Source: Schistosoma mansoni (lineage: Eukaryota; Platyhelminthes; Trematoda; Strigeidida; Schistosomatidae). From it: DNA of 64,000 bases. Positions 20,999-34,371 of the stretch are shown here, in pieces. Location: assembly GCF_000237925.1 (NCBI RefSeq), contig NW_017385991.1, positions 310,001-374,000 of the forward strand, written 5' to 3'. The position numbers and the translations under genes are program-made. Position 1 is the first letter of the stretch, and each line of letters begins with the position of its first letter. The notes beneath the pieces are model-generated. The model was not told the DNA's origin and did not search any database. It worked only from the letters and a program-made list of their open reading frames with translations.

Positions 20999-21768
20999 GC
21001 GGCTTTTGGGAGCTCGTCACACCATAACACCATAACACCCTACACATTCACACACACTCACCACACACTATCCCCTAACATACACCCAGTACATCGGACT
21101 CAACCAAACTTCCACAAACACAGTCACTTCAACACTCAGTCATGCATCCTCTCACTCCACTCCACTAATACCACACATCACGGAGCATGCTCACACAGAA
21201 CGACATCCACATGCCGACACTGTCACATCGCACTTTCCACCCTCCATCTTACACTGCACAGCCTGATATTTGTCTACCGGTCAAGGCTTCCTCATCATTG
21301 CATCCACTCACCTATTTGTCAGTCATTGTTCACTCTCTTCAAACACACACTTACACACACATTCGTTGTAACAGACAACTTCCACGTTTCAGCTCGAATG
21401 TAGGTGACGTGATCTGTGTGTGGATGCATTCAGAGTCGGTCAGTCAAATGATCCAGTGTAATTTGGTCTTGTCCATCCGCCTAACTGAAAGCCTGTCGCA
21501 ATTTCGAATGGTGCACATTGTGCAAATGTGTGAATTGTGAGTGTGTCAGTGCTGTTGGAAAGTAGTCGATTGGTGAGCGAATAGTTTCGGTTAGCGATGG
21601 GACAGTGAAGAGAAGTGGGAGATGTTGGTGCGTGAAACGGGATTGATGCGACATTTGTTTGTAGTGGAGTGGATACAGTGCAGTGGACTACGAGTGGACA
21701 ACGTTGAGTGAGAGAGTGACGAGTGTGTGTGTGTGTGTGCGTTGTGTGTTGTGTGAATTAAAAGCCGA

Positions 21769-21840
21769 CTCCTCGACCGGGAATCGAACCAGGGCCTTCC
21801 ACGTGACAGGCGGAGATACTCACCACTATACTATCGAGGA
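21769..21840 (-). tRNA. tRNA-Asp(GTC), copy 3, T-stem variant
   Basis: Carries the same position 51 G-to-T change as copy 2. The neighbouring (CA)n run is shorter than in the previous unit. Confidence 0.9.
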
Positions 21841-22783
21841 GCACGTCGTCGTCACCACTATCACCACACTCAAAACTAAGCCTAACTCAACCCCAAACTC
21901 AAATTATCAACAACCAATAGACGTCAACGCACACACACACACTATCCATCATACACTACCGACAACAACAACTAACACAACACTCTTGCATTCATGAACA
22001 AACTCACAGATGACCACATAGACAGAAAGTCACATCGAACCAAACACAACATACTATCTCACGCTTATCAACTTGCTCATTATTCAAATCCTATATTGGT
22101 TGATATACTGATCAACTGTACACAACTCCTCCTCAACATTGCCTAACAAGACAACCAGTGAACTAGGACAAACAGTCAGGTGTTCGTCGACCGACTAGTC
22201 GAACGACGAGCACACCGTGACGATTCAGTGACACAGTACGTGATGACGTGTGATGAGTGATGTGACAGTGACGATGGTGATGGTGACAATTGCAGATGAG
22301 GCAGATGAAGAGACGTGGATAGCACTGATGTGGACTCACCTCTCCCAATCTCCGGTTTCATGACTGTTTGGTTAGTTGACAGTCGGCTTTCACATCCTCA
22401 TCGAACGATCGACTGATAGACTGGTGTGTGTAAGTGTGTGCACTTGAACATCACATGATTGATCAGCCGTACACCAGACAGATGAATGGATGAATTGACT
22501 GGCTGACTGGCCAACCGTCGTGTAGTGTGTTTGAAAGCTACATTGGTTGATTGATTGATTGATTGATTGGTTGGTTGGTTGACTGGTCGAATAGATTATT
22601 GATTGCAAACTATGATGATGGTGTGATCGATTGACTGTCTTACTGACTGAAGACACTTGTGTGTTTGTAGAGTGTTTGAGACAGTGGCGAAATTGATGCG
22701 TGGTTCAGTGAGTGGACGAGATGTAGGAGGATTGTAGGAGTGAGTGAATGGTGGACGGAGTGTTGTGTGTGGGAGACTCGTCG

Positions 22784-22856
22784 GCCTCCATAGCTCAGTG
22801 GTTAGAGCACTGGTCTTGTAAACCAGGGGTCGGGAGTTCGATCCTCCCTGGGGGCA
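22784..22856 (+). tRNA. tRNA-Thr(TGT), copy 4
   Basis: Identical gene; 5' flank has GGGAGACTCG instead of GGGAGATTCG. Confidence 0.97.
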
Positions 22857-23626
22857 GCGGCTTTTGGGAGCTCGTCACACCATAACACCATAACACCCTA
22901 CACATTCACACACACTCACCACACACTATCCCCTAACATACACCCAGTACATCGGACTCAACCAAACTTCCACAAACACAGTCACTTCAACACTCAATCA
23001 TACATCCTCTCACTCCACTCCACTAATACCACACATCACGGAGCATGCTCACACAGAACGACATCCACATGCCGACACTGTCACATCGCACTTTCCACCC
23101 TCCATCTTACACTGCACAGCCTGATATTTGTCTACCGGTCAAGGCTTCCTCATCATTGCATCCACTCACCTATTTGTCAGTCATTGTTCACTCTCTTCAA
23201 ACACACACTTACACACACATTCGTTGTAACAGACAACTTCCACGTTTCAGCTCGAATGTAGGTGACGTGATCTGTGTGTGGATGCATTCAGAGTCGGTCA
23301 GTCAAATGATCCAGTGTATTTTGGTCTTGTCCATCCGCCTAACTGAAAGCCTGTCGCAATTTCGAATGGTGCACATTGTGCAAATGTGTGAATTGTGAGT
23401 GTGTCAGTGCTGTTGGAAAGTAGTCGATTGGTGAGCGAATAGTTTCGGTTAGCGATGGGACAGTGAAGAGAAGTGGGAGATGTTGGTGCGTGAAACGGGA
23501 TTGATGCGACATTTGTTTGTAGTGGAGTGGATACAGTGCAGTGGACTACGAGTGGACAACGTTGAGTGAGAGAGTGACGAGTGTGTGTGTGTGTGTGCGT
23601 TGTGTGTTGTGTGAATTAAAAGCCGA

Positions 23627-23698
23627 CTCCTCGACCGGGAATCGAACCCGGGCCTTCCACGTGACAGGCGGAGATACTCACCACTATACTATCGAGGA
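23627..23698 (-). tRNA. tRNA-Asp(GTC), copy 4
   Basis: Identical to Asp copy 1, with a fully paired T-stem. Confidence 0.97.
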
Positions 23699-24645
23699 GC
23701 ACGTCGTCGTCACCACTATCACCACACTCAAAACTAAGCCTAACTCAACCCCAAACTCAAATTATCAACAACCAATAGACGTCAACGCACACACACACAC
23801 ACACACACTATCCATCATACACTACCGACAACAACAACTAACACAACACTCTTGCATTCATGAACAAACTCACAGATGACCACATAGACAGAAAGTCACA
23901 TCGAACCAAACACAACATACTATCTCACGCTTATCAACTTGCTCATTATTCAAATCCTATATTGGTTGATATACTGATCAACTGTACACAACTCCTCCTC
24001 AACATTGCCTAACAAGACAACCAGTGAACTAGGACAAACAGTCAGGTGTTCGTCGACCGACTAGTCGAACGACGAGCACACCGTGACGATTCAGTGACAC
24101 AGTACGTGATGACGTGTGATGAGTGATGTGACAGTGACGATGGTGATGGTGACAATTGCAGATGAGGCAGATGAAGAGACGTGGATAGCACTGATGTGGA
24201 CTCACCTCTCCCAATCTCCGGTTTCATGACTGTTTGGTTAGTTGACAGTCGGCTTTCACATCCTCATCGAACGATCGACTGATAGACTGGTGTGTGTAAG
24301 TGTGTGCACTTGAACATCACATGATTGATCACCCGTACACCAGACAGATGAATGGATGAATTGACTGGCTGACTGGCCAACCGTCGTGTAGTGTGTTTGA
24401 AAGCTACATTGGTTGATTGATTGATTGATTGATTGGTTGGTTGACTGGTCGAATAGATTATTGATTGCAAACTACGGTGATGGTGTGATCGATTGACTGT
24501 CTTACTGACTGAAGACACTTGTGTGTTTGTAGAGTGTTTGAGACAGTGGCGAAATTGATGCGTGGTTCAGTGAGTGGACGAGATGTAGGAGGATTGTAGG
24601 AGTGAGTGAATGGTGGACGGAGTGTTGTGTGTGGGAGATTCGTCG

Positions 24646-24718
24646 GCCTCCATAGCTCAGTGGTTAGAGCACTGGTCTTGTAAACCAGGGGTCGGGAGTT
24701 CGATCCTCCCTGGGGGCA
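24646..24718 (+). tRNA. tRNA-Thr(TGT), copy 5
   Basis: Identical gene in a unit whose Asp partner is altered. Confidence 0.97.
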
Positions 24719-25487
24719 GCGGCTTTTGGGAGCTCGTCACACCATAACACCATAACACCCTACACATTCACACACACTCACCACACACTATCCCCTAACA
24801 TACACCCAGTACATCGGACTCAACCAAACTTCCACAAACACAGTCACTTCAACACTCAATCATACATCCTCTCACTCCACTCCACTAATACCACACATCA
24901 CGGAGCATGCTCACACAGAACGACATCCACATGCCGACACTGTCACATCGCACTTTCCACCCTCCATCTTACACTGCACAGCCTGATATTTGTCTACCGG
25001 TCAAGGCTTCCTCATCATTGCATCCACTCACCTATTTGTCAGTCATTGTTCACTCTCTTCAAACACACACTTACACACACATTCGTTGTAACAGACAACT
25101 TCCACGTTTCAGCTCGAATGTAGGTGACGTGATCTGTGTGTGGATGCATTCAGAGTCGGTCAGTCAAATGATCCAGTGTATTTTGGTCTTGTCCATCCGC
25201 CTAACTGAAAGCCTGTCACAATTTCGAATGGTGCACATTGTGCAAATGTGTGAATTGTGAGTGTGTCAGTGCTGTTGGAAAGTAGTCGATTGGTGAGCGA
25301 ATAGTTTCGGTTAGCGATGGGACAGTGAAGAGAAGTGGGAGATGTTGGTGCGTGAAACGGGATTGATGCGACATTTGTTTGTAGTGGAGTGGATACAGTG
25401 CAGTGGACTACGAGTGGACAACGTTGAGTGAGAGAGTGACGAGTGTGTGTGTGTGTGCGTTGTGTGTTGTGTGAATTAAAAGCCGGC

Positions 25488-25559
25488 TTCCTCGACCGGG
25501 AATCGAACCCGGGCTTTCCACGTGACAGGCGGAGATACTCACCACTATACTATTGAGGA
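25488..25559 (-). tRNA. tRNA-Asp(GTC), copy 5, altered acceptor end
   Basis: Differs from copy 1 by A at position 6 (mismatch with C67), one change in the variable region and a discriminator A in place of G. G73 is a known identity element of eukaryotic tRNA-Asp, so charging may be impaired. The 3' flank also has an extra base (GCCGGCTTCC on +). Possibly a pseudogene. Confidence 0.75.
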
Positions 25560-26512
25560 GCACGTCGTCGTCACCACTATCACCACACTCAAAACTAAGC
25601 CTAACTCAACCCCAAACTCAAATTATCAACAACCAATAGACGTCAACGCACACACACACACACACACACACTATCCATCATACACTACCGACAACAACAA
25701 CTAACACAACACTCTTGCATTCATGAACAAACTCACAGATGACCACATAGACAGAAAGTCACATCGAACCAAACACAACATACTATCTCACGCTTATCAA
25801 CTTGCTCATTATTCAAATCCTATATTGGTTGATATACTGATCAACTGTACACAACTCCTCCTCAACATTGCCTAACAAGACAACCAGTGAACTAGGACAA
25901 ACAGTCAGGTGTTCGTCGACCGACTAGTCGAACGACGAGCACACCGTGACGATTCAGTGACACAGTACGTGATGACGTGTGATGAGTGATGTGACAGTGA
26001 CGATGGTGATGGTGACAATTGCAGATGAGGCAGATGAAGAGACGTGGATAGCACTGATGTGGACTCACCTCTCCCAATCTCCGGTTTCATGACTGTTTGG
26101 TTAGTTGACAGTCGGCTTTCACATCCTCATCGAACGATCAACTGATAGACTGGTGTGTGTAAGTGTGTGCACTTGAACATCACATGATTGATCACCCGTA
26201 CACCAGACAGATGAATGGATGAATTGACTGGCTGACTGGCCAACCGTCGTGTAGTGTGTTTGAAAGCTACATTGGTTGATTGATTGATTGATTGATTGGT
26301 TGGTTGGTTGACTGGTCGAATAGATTATTGATTGCAAACTATGATGATGGTGTGATCGATTGACTGTCTTACTGACTGAAGACACTTGTGTGTTTGTAGA
26401 GTGTTTGAGACAGTGGCGAAATTGATGCGTGGTTCAGTGAGTGGACGAGATGTAGGAGGATTGTAGGAGTGAGTGAATGGTGGACGGAGTGTTGTGTGTG
26501 AGAGACTCGTCG

Positions 26513-26585
26513 GCCTCCATAGCTCAGTGGTTAGAGCACTGGTCTTGTAAACCAGGGGTCGGGAGTTCGATCCTCCCTGGGGGCA
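26513..26585 (+). tRNA. tRNA-Thr(TGT), copy 6
   Basis: Identical gene; 5' flank variant GAGAGACTCG, shared with copy 8. Confidence 0.97.
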
Positions 26586-27356
26586 GCGGCTTTTGGGAGC
26601 TCGTCACACCATAACACCATAACACCCTACACATTCACACACACTCACCACACACTATCCCCTAACATACACCCAGTACATCGGACTCAACCAAACTTCC
26701 ACAAACACAGTCACTTCAACACTCAATCATACATCCTCTCACTCCACTCCACTAATACCACACATCACGGAGCATGCTCACACAGAACGACATCCACATG
26801 CCGACACTGTCACATCGCACTTTCCACCCTCCATCTTACACTGCACAGCCTGATATTTGTCTACCGGTCAAGGCTTCCTCATCATTGCATCCACTCACCT
26901 ATTTGTCAGTCATTGTTCACTCTCTTCAAACACACACTTACACACACATTCGTTGTAACAGACAACTTCCACGTTTCAGCTCGAATGTAGGTGACGTGAT
27001 CTGTGTGTGGATGCATTCAGAGTCGGTCAGTCAAATGATCCAGTGTATTTTGGTCTTGTCCATCCGCCTAACTGAAAGCCTGTCACAATTTCGAATGGTG
27101 CACATTGTGCAAATGTGTGAATTGTGAGTGTGTCAGTGCTGTTGGAAAGTAGTCGATTGGTGAGCGAATAGTTTCGGTTAGCGATGGGACAGTGAAGAGA
27201 AGTGGGAGATGTTGGTGCGTGAAACGGGATTGATGCGACATTTGTTTGTAGTGGAGTGGATACAGTGCAGTGGACTACGAGTGGACAACGTTGAGTGAGA
27301 GAGTGACGAGTGTGTGTGTGTGTGTGGCGTTGTGTGTTGTGTGAATTAAAAGCCGA

Positions 27357-27428
27357 CTCCTCGACCGGGAATCGAACCCGGGCCTTCCACGTGACAGGCG
27401 GAGATACTCACCACTATACTATCGAGGA
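27357..27428 (-). tRNA. tRNA-Asp(GTC), copy 6
   Basis: Identical to Asp copy 1. The adjacent GT run carries an extra G (TGGCG). Confidence 0.97.
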
Positions 27429-28373
27429 GCACGTCGTCGTCACCACTATCACCACACTCAAAACTAAGCCTAACTCAACCCCAAACTCAAATTATCAACA
27501 ACCAATAGACGTCAACGCACACACACACACACTATCCATCATACACTACCGACAACAACAACTAACACAACACTCTTGCATTCATGAACAAACTCACAGA
27601 TGACCACATAGACAGAAAGTCACATCGAACCAAACACAACATACTATCTCACGCTTATCAACTTGCTCATTATTCAAATCCTATATTGGTTGATATACTG
27701 ATCAACTGTACACAACTCCTCCTCAACATTGCCTAACAAGACAACCAGTGAACTAGGACAAACAGTCAGGTGTTCGTCGACCGACTAGTCGAACGACGAG
27801 CACACCGTGACGATTCAGTGACACAGTACGTGATGACGTGTGATGAGTGATGTGACAGTGACGATGGTGATGGTGACAATTGCAGATGAGGCAGATGAAG
27901 AGACGTGGATAGCACTGATGTGGACTCACCTCTCCCAATCTCCGGTTTCATGACTGTTTGGTTAGTTGACAGTCGGCTTTCACATCCTCATCGAACGATC
28001 GACTGATAGACTGGTGTGTGTAAGTGTGTGCACTTGAACATCACATGATTGATCACCCGTACACCAGACAGATGAATGGATGAATTGACTGGCTGACTGG
28101 CCAACCGTCGTGTAGTGTGTTTGAAAGCTACATTGGTTGATTGATTGATTGATTGATTGGTTGGTTGGTTGACTGGTCGAATAGATTATTGATTGCAAAC
28201 TACGGTGATGGTGTGATCGATTGACTGTCTTACTGACTGAAGACACTTGTGTGTTTGTAGAGTGTTTGAGACAGTGGCGAAATTGATGCGTGGTTCAGTG
28301 AGTGGACGAGATGTAGGAGGATTGTAGGAGTGAGTGAATGGTGGACGGAGTGTTGTGTGTGGGAGATTCGTCG

Positions 28374-28446
28374 GCCTCCATAGCTCAGTGGTTAGAGCAC
28401 TGGTCTTGTAAACCAGGGGTCGGGAGTTCGATCCTCCCTGGGGGCA
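28374..28446 (+). tRNA. tRNA-Thr(TGT), copy 7
   Basis: Identical gene with the common GGGAGATTCG 5' flank. Confidence 0.97.
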
Positions 28447-29216
28447 GCGGCTTTTGGGAGCTCGTCACACCATAACACCATAACACCCTACACATTCACA
28501 CACACTCACCACACACTATCCCCTAACATACACCCAGTACATCGGACTCAACCAAACTTCCACAAACACAGTCACTTCAACACTCAATCATACATCCTCT
28601 CACTCCACTCCACTAATACCACACATCACGGAGCATGCTCACACAGAACGACATCCACATGCCGACACTGTCACATCGCACTTTCCACCCTCCATCTTAC
28701 ACTGCACAGCCTGATATTTGTCTACCGGTCAAGGCTTCCTCATCATTGCATCCACTCACCTATTTGTCAGTCATTGTTCACTCTCTTCAAACACACACTT
28801 ACACACACATTCGTTGTAACAGACAACTTCCACGTTTCAGCTCGAATGTAGGTGACGTGATCTGTGTGTGGATGCATTCAGAGTCGGTCAGTCAAATGAT
28901 CCAGTGTATTTTGGTCTTGTCCATCCGCCTAACTGAAAGCCTGTCGCAATTTCGAATGGTGCACATTGTGCAAATGTGTGAATTGTGAGTGTGTCAGTGC
29001 TGTTGGAAAGTAGTCGATTGGTGAGCGAATAGTTTCGGTTAGCGATGGGACAGTGAAGAGAAGTGGGAGATGTTGGTGCGTGAAACGGGATTGATGCGAC
29101 ATTTGTTTGTAGTGGAGTGGATACAGTGCAGTGGACTACGAGTGGACAACGTTGAGTGAGAGAGTGACGAGTGTGTGTGTGTGTGTGCGTTGTGTGTTGT
29201 GTGAATTAAAAGCCGA

Positions 29217-29288
29217 CTCCTCGACCGGGAATCGAACCAGGGCCTTCCACGTGACAGGCGGAGATACTCACCACTATACTATCGAGGA
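29217..29288 (-). tRNA. tRNA-Asp(GTC), copy 7, T-stem variant
   Basis: Same position 51 change as copies 2 and 3, although it is separated from them by normal and altered copies. Confidence 0.9.
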
Positions 29289-30233
29289 GCACGTCGTCGT
29301 CACCACTATCACCACACTCAAAACTAAGCCTAACTCAACCCCAAACTCAAATTATCAACAACCAATAGACGTCAACGCACACACACACACACTATCCATC
29401 ATACACTACCGACAACAACAACTAACACAACACTCTTGCATTCATGAACAAACTCACAGATGACCACATAGACAGAAAGTCACATCGAACCAAACACAAC
29501 ATACTATCTCACGCTTATCAACTTACTCATTATTCAAATCCTATATTGGTTGATATACTGATCAACTGTACACAACTCCTCCTCAACATTGCCTAACAAG
29601 ACAACCAGTGAACTAGGACAAACAGTCAGGTGTTCGTCGACCGACTAGTCGAACGACGAGCACACCGTGACGATTCAGTGACACAGTACGTGATGACGTG
29701 TGATGAGTGATGTGACAGTGACGATGGTGATGGTGACAATTGCAGATGAGGCAGATGAAGAGACGTGGATAGCACTGATGTGGACTCACCTCTCCCAATC
29801 TCCGGTTTCATGACTGTTTGGTTAGTTGACAGTCGGCTTTCACATCCTCATCGAACGATCGACTGATAGACTGGTGTGTGTAAGTGTGTGCACTTGAACA
29901 TCACATGATTGATCACCCGTACACCAGACAGATGAATGGATGAATTGACTGGCTGACTGGCCAACTGTCGTGTAGTGTGTTTGAAAGCTACATTGGTTGA
30001 TTGATTGATTGATTGATTGGTTGGTTGGTTGACTGGTCGAATAGATTATTGATTGCAAACTATGATGATGGTGTGATCGATTGACTGTCTTACTGACTGA
30101 AGACACTTGTGTGTTTGTAGAGTGTTTGAGACAGTGGCGAAATTGATGCGTGGTTCAGTGAGTGGACGAGATGTAGGAGGATTGTAGGAGTGAGTGAATG
30201 GTGGACGGAGTGTTGTGTGTGAGAGACTCGTCG

Positions 30234-30306
30234 GCCTCCATAGCTCAGTGGTTAGAGCACTGGTCTTGTAAACCAGGGGTCGGGAGTTCGATCCTCCCTG
30301 GGGGCA
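30234..30306 (+). tRNA. tRNA-Thr(TGT), copy 8
   Basis: Identical gene. The downstream spacer lacks one ATAACACC repeat. The unit breaks off at 31019, before its Asp gene. Confidence 0.97.
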
Positions 30307-31019
30307 GCGGCTTTTGGGAGCTCGTCACACCATAACACCCTACACATTCACACACACTCACCACACACTATCCCCTAACATACACCCAGTACATCGGACT
30401 CAACCAAACTTCCACAAACACAGTCACTTCAACACTCAATCATACATCCTCTCACTCCACTCCACTAATACCACACATCACGGAGCATGCTCACACAGAA
30501 CGACATCCACATGCCGACACTGTCACATCGCACTTTCCACCCTCCATCTTACACTGCACAGCCTGATATTTGTCTACCGGTCAAGGCTTCCTCATCATTG
30601 CATCCACTCACCTATTTGTCAGTCATTGTTCACTCTCTTCAAACACACACTTACACACACATTCGTTGTAACAGACAACTTCCACGTTTCAGCTCGAATG
30701 TAGGTGACGTGATCTGTGTGTGGATGCATTCAGAGTCGGTCAGTCAAATGATCCAGTGTATTTTGGTCTTGTCCATCCGCCTAACTGAAAGCCTGTCGCA
30801 ATTTCGAATGGTGCACATTGTGCAAATGTGTGAATTGTGAGTGTGTCAGTGCTGTTGGAAAGTAGTCGATTGGTGAGCGAATAGTTTCGGTTAGCGATGG
30901 GACAGTGAAGAGAAGTGGGAGATGTTGGTGCGTGAAACGGGATTGATGCGACATTTGTTTGTAGTGGAGTGGATACAGTGCAGTGGACTACGAGTGGACA
31001 ACGTTGAGTGAGAGAGTGA

Positions 31020-31624
31020 GAACAGTAATTCGTATGAAATGAGTTAGTGGGTCGAGTGAAAGCTTATGATAATGGGAATATAAATATATATTTGGTCAAG
31101 CTACTTAGTAATTATTTGATATGTATATAGAAATATATTTCTGCTTATAGTCTATAAAGAATTCTTTACTGTAAGTTATATACTTACTTACTTAAGTAAG
31201 TGGTTAAACATTTAAAGTTCCGATAATCTCACTTGTGGAGTAAGATACACTTGCAGGCGCTAGAGCATTTAATGCATTTTCAGAGGAGCAAAAGGCATTA
31301 ATTGAGCGAACAAACAATGAGAGAGAGTTTAACATACGGATAGTTTTTGGTAGATTATTCCAGAGCCTAGAAAACTTACAGGTAAAGCAATTCGTATGTA
31401 GAGAAGATCTGGAATATGTTTGTTTCGCTAAAGACAAGGAATTACGAATGTCGTAATGTGAAGCTTCAGCATATTGGATCGCCTGATTGGATGTGAAGGA
31501 GAGTTTGTTAAGTATTTTGAAAAAGAAGATAAGGTTAAGTTTGAGTCTCCTCTTCCATAAAGGGTCAAGCCCGAGTTTACTACATCTAAAATTTATGTCA
31601 AGGCACTATCAGTTCCAAAAGTAT
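31020..31624 (-). pseudogene. CR1/Jockey-type LINE 3' end interrupting the array
   Basis: Unit sequence stops at 31019 (GAGAGAGTGA). On -, 31204-31437 encodes FSRLWNNLPKTIRMLNSLSL, a typical end of CR1/Jockey-type reverse transcriptase ORFs (RxWNxLP). An ACTTACTTACTTAAGTAAG tail lies at 31181-31200. The fragment runs into the N gap, so its 5' extent is unknown. Confidence 0.7.
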
Positions 31625-31824
31625 NNNNNNNNNNNNNNNNNNNNNNNNNNNNNNNNNNNNNNNNNNNNNNNNNNNNNNNNNNNNNNNNNNNNNNNNNNNN
31701 NNNNNNNNNNNNNNNNNNNNNNNNNNNNNNNNNNNNNNNNNNNNNNNNNNNNNNNNNNNNNNNNNNNNNNNNNNNNNNNNNNNNNNNNNNNNNNNNNNNN
31801 NNNNNNNNNNNNNNNNNNNNNNNN
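31625..31824. other. Assembly gap, 200 N
   Basis: Exactly 200 N, a placeholder length, so true size and the join are unknown. Left side is LINE sequence, right side is inverted array sequence. Confidence 0.99.
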
Positions 31825-32013
31825 TTGTAGTCCAATCCACTGTATCCACTCCACTACAAACAAATGTCGCATCAATCCCGTATCAGGCACCAACATCTCC
31901 CACTTCTGTTCACTGTCCCACCGCTAACCGAAAGTATACGCTCACCAATAGACTATTTTCCAACAGCACAGACACACTCACAACTCACACATTTGCAACA
32001 ATGCGCTCCATTG
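31825..32013 (-). repeat. Inverted, diverged piece of the array unit
   Basis: Reverse complement of the unit segment that lies between the Thr and Asp genes (the part around GGTGCACATTGTGC to GTGGATACAGTGGATTGGAC). It has far more differences from the array consensus than any direct unit. It then joins direct unit sequence (AACTCAACCCCAAACTC) that normally lies beyond tRNA-Asp, so the Asp gene is missing from this unit. Confidence 0.85.
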
Positions 32014-32036
32014 GAACTCAACCCCAAACTCAAATT

Positions 32037-32084
32037 AGCTAGACCACCATGGAAAACCTGGAAACACTGGACGGCCGTTTCGTC
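32037..32084. repeat. SINE fragment in a rearranged unit
   Basis: GCTAGACCACCATGGAAAAC followed by a GACGGCCGTTTCGTC end matches the SINE-related piece at 7390-7432. It replaces unit sequence between CAAATTA and ATACACTACCG. Confidence 0.8.
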
Positions 32085-32913
32085 ATACACTACCGACAAC
32101 AACAACTAACACAACACTCTTGCATTCATGAACAAACTCACAGATGACCACATAGACAGAAAGTCACATCGAACCAAACACAACATACTATCTCACGCTT
32201 ATCAACTTGCTCATTATTCAAATCCTATATTGGTTGATATACTGATCAACTGTACACAACTCCTCCTCAACATTGCCTAACAAGACAACCAGTGAACTAG
32301 GACAAACAGTCAGGTGTTCGTCGACCGACTAGTCGAACGACGAGCACACCGTGACGATTCAGTGACACAGTACGTGATGACGTGTGATGAGTGATGTGAC
32401 AGTGACGATGGTGATGGTGACAATTGCAGATGAGGCAGATGAAGAGACGTGGATAGCACTGATGTGGACTCACCTCTCCCAATCTCCGGTTTCATGACTG
32501 TTTGGTTAGTTGACAGTCGGCTTTCACATCCTCATCGAACGATCGACTGATAGACTGGTGTGTGTAAGTGTGTGCACTTGAACATCACATGATTGATCAC
32601 CCGTACACCAGACAGATGAATGGATGAATTGACTGGCTGACTGGCCAACCGTCGTGTAGTGTGTTTGAAAGCTACATTGGTTGATTGATTGATTGATTGG
32701 TTGGTTGGTTGACTGGTCGAATAGATTATTGATTGCAAACTACGGTGATGGTGTGATCGATTGACTGTCTTACTGACTGAAGACACTTGTGTGTTTGTAG
32801 AGTGTTTGAGACAGTGGCGAAATTGATGCGTGGTTCAGTGAGTGGACGAGATGTAGGAGGATTGTAGGAGTGAGTGAATGGTGGACGGAGTGTTGTGTGT
32901 GGGAGATTCGTCG

Positions 32914-32986
32914 GCCTCCATAGCTCAGTGGTTAGAGCACTGGTCTTGTAAACCAGGGGTCGGGAGTTCGATCCTCCCTGGGGGCA
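32914..32986 (+). tRNA. tRNA-Thr(TGT), copy 9
   Basis: Identical gene, on the contig between the first two gaps. Confidence 0.97.
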
Positions 32987-33762
32987 GCGGCTTTTGGGAG
33001 CTCGTCACACCATAACACCATAACACCCTACACATTCACACACACTCACCACACACTATCCCCTAACATACACCCAGTACATCGGACTCAACCAAACTTC
33101 CACAAACACAGTCACTTCAACACTCAATCATACATCCTCTCACTCCACTCCACTAATACCACACATCACGGAGCATGCTCACACAGAACGACATCCACAT
33201 GCCGACACTGTCACATCGCACTTTCCACCCTCCATCTTACACTGCACAGCCTGATATTTGTCTACCGGTCAAGGCTTCCTCATCATTGCATCCACTCACC
33301 TATTTGTCAGTCATTGTTCACTCTCTTCAAACACACACTTACACACACATTCGTTGTAACAGACAACTTCCACGTTTCAGCTCGAATGTAGGTGACGTGA
33401 TCTGTGTGTGGATGCATTCAGAGTCGGTCAGTCAAATGATCCAGTGTATTTTGGTCTTGTCCATCCGCCTAACTGAAAGCCTGTCGCAATTTCGAATGGT
33501 GCACATTGTGCAAATGTGTGAATTGTGAGTGTGTCAGTGCTGTTGGAAAGTAGTCGATTGGTGAGCGAATAGTTTCGGTTAGCGATGGGACAGTGAAGAG
33601 AAGTGGGAGATGTTGGTGCGTGAAACGGGATTGATGCGACATTTGTTTGTAGTGGAGTGGATACAGTGCAGTGGACTACGAGTGGACAACGTTGAGTGAG
33701 AGAGTGACGAGTGTGTGTGTGTGTGCGTGCGTTTGTGGGGTGGAGGGAAATACAAAGCCGAA

Positions 33763-33838
33763 CTCCCTTCCACCGGGGAGATCGAACCCGGGCCTTCCAC
33801 GTGACAGGCGGAGATACTCACCACTATACTATCGAGGA
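33763..33838 (-). pseudogene. tRNA-Asp pseudogene
   Basis: On -, the 5' two thirds (acceptor strand, D-arm, anticodon GTC) match the array gene. From the T-loop on, the sequence is replaced: CGATCTCCCCGGTGGAAGGG instead of CGATTCCCGGTCGAGGAG. The acceptor 3' strand no longer pairs with TCCTCGA. The adjacent flank also differs (GCGTGCGTTTGTGGGGTGGA). Confidence 0.85.
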
Positions 33839-33918
33839 GCACGTCGTCGTCACCACTATCACCACACTCAAAACTAAGCCTAACTCAACCCCAAACTCAA
33901 ATTATCAACAACCAATAG

Positions 33919-34171
33919 AGAAAACTGTTTATAAATACGTGTACATTTTTGACGATGGTTGATATAGTTCTCTAAGTTTCAGTCCCATACAGTTAGATTG
34001 TTTTGACGTTCTTATCGAAGATTCTTCCTTTGTAATTAGCTGACAGTTGTTTTGTGTTTTTTTCTTGCAGAAGTGCTATCATGGCATGTCTGCATCCGAT
34101 ACTCCTTGTACATCGATATTGCTTCACGGGTAAAGAATGTTTTGCCCATGTATTTCTGCTTTTCGGCTTTA
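33919..34171. other. Unidentified sequence after the array breakpoint
   Basis: Unit sequence ends at ACCAATAG (about 33919) and unrelated AT-rich sequence follows into the gap. I do not recognise it. Frames that cross the N run are meaningless. Confidence 0.6.
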
Positions 34172-34371
34172 NNNNNNNNNNNNNNNNNNNNNNNNNNNNN
34201 NNNNNNNNNNNNNNNNNNNNNNNNNNNNNNNNNNNNNNNNNNNNNNNNNNNNNNNNNNNNNNNNNNNNNNNNNNNNNNNNNNNNNNNNNNNNNNNNNNNN
34301 NNNNNNNNNNNNNNNNNNNNNNNNNNNNNNNNNNNNNNNNNNNNNNNNNNNNNNNNNNNNNNNNNNNNNNN
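34172..34371. other. Assembly gap, 200 N
   Basis: Exactly 200 N. Left flank is unidentified sequence; right flank starts in the middle of a normal unit (GCTTATCAACTTG). Confidence 0.99.
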
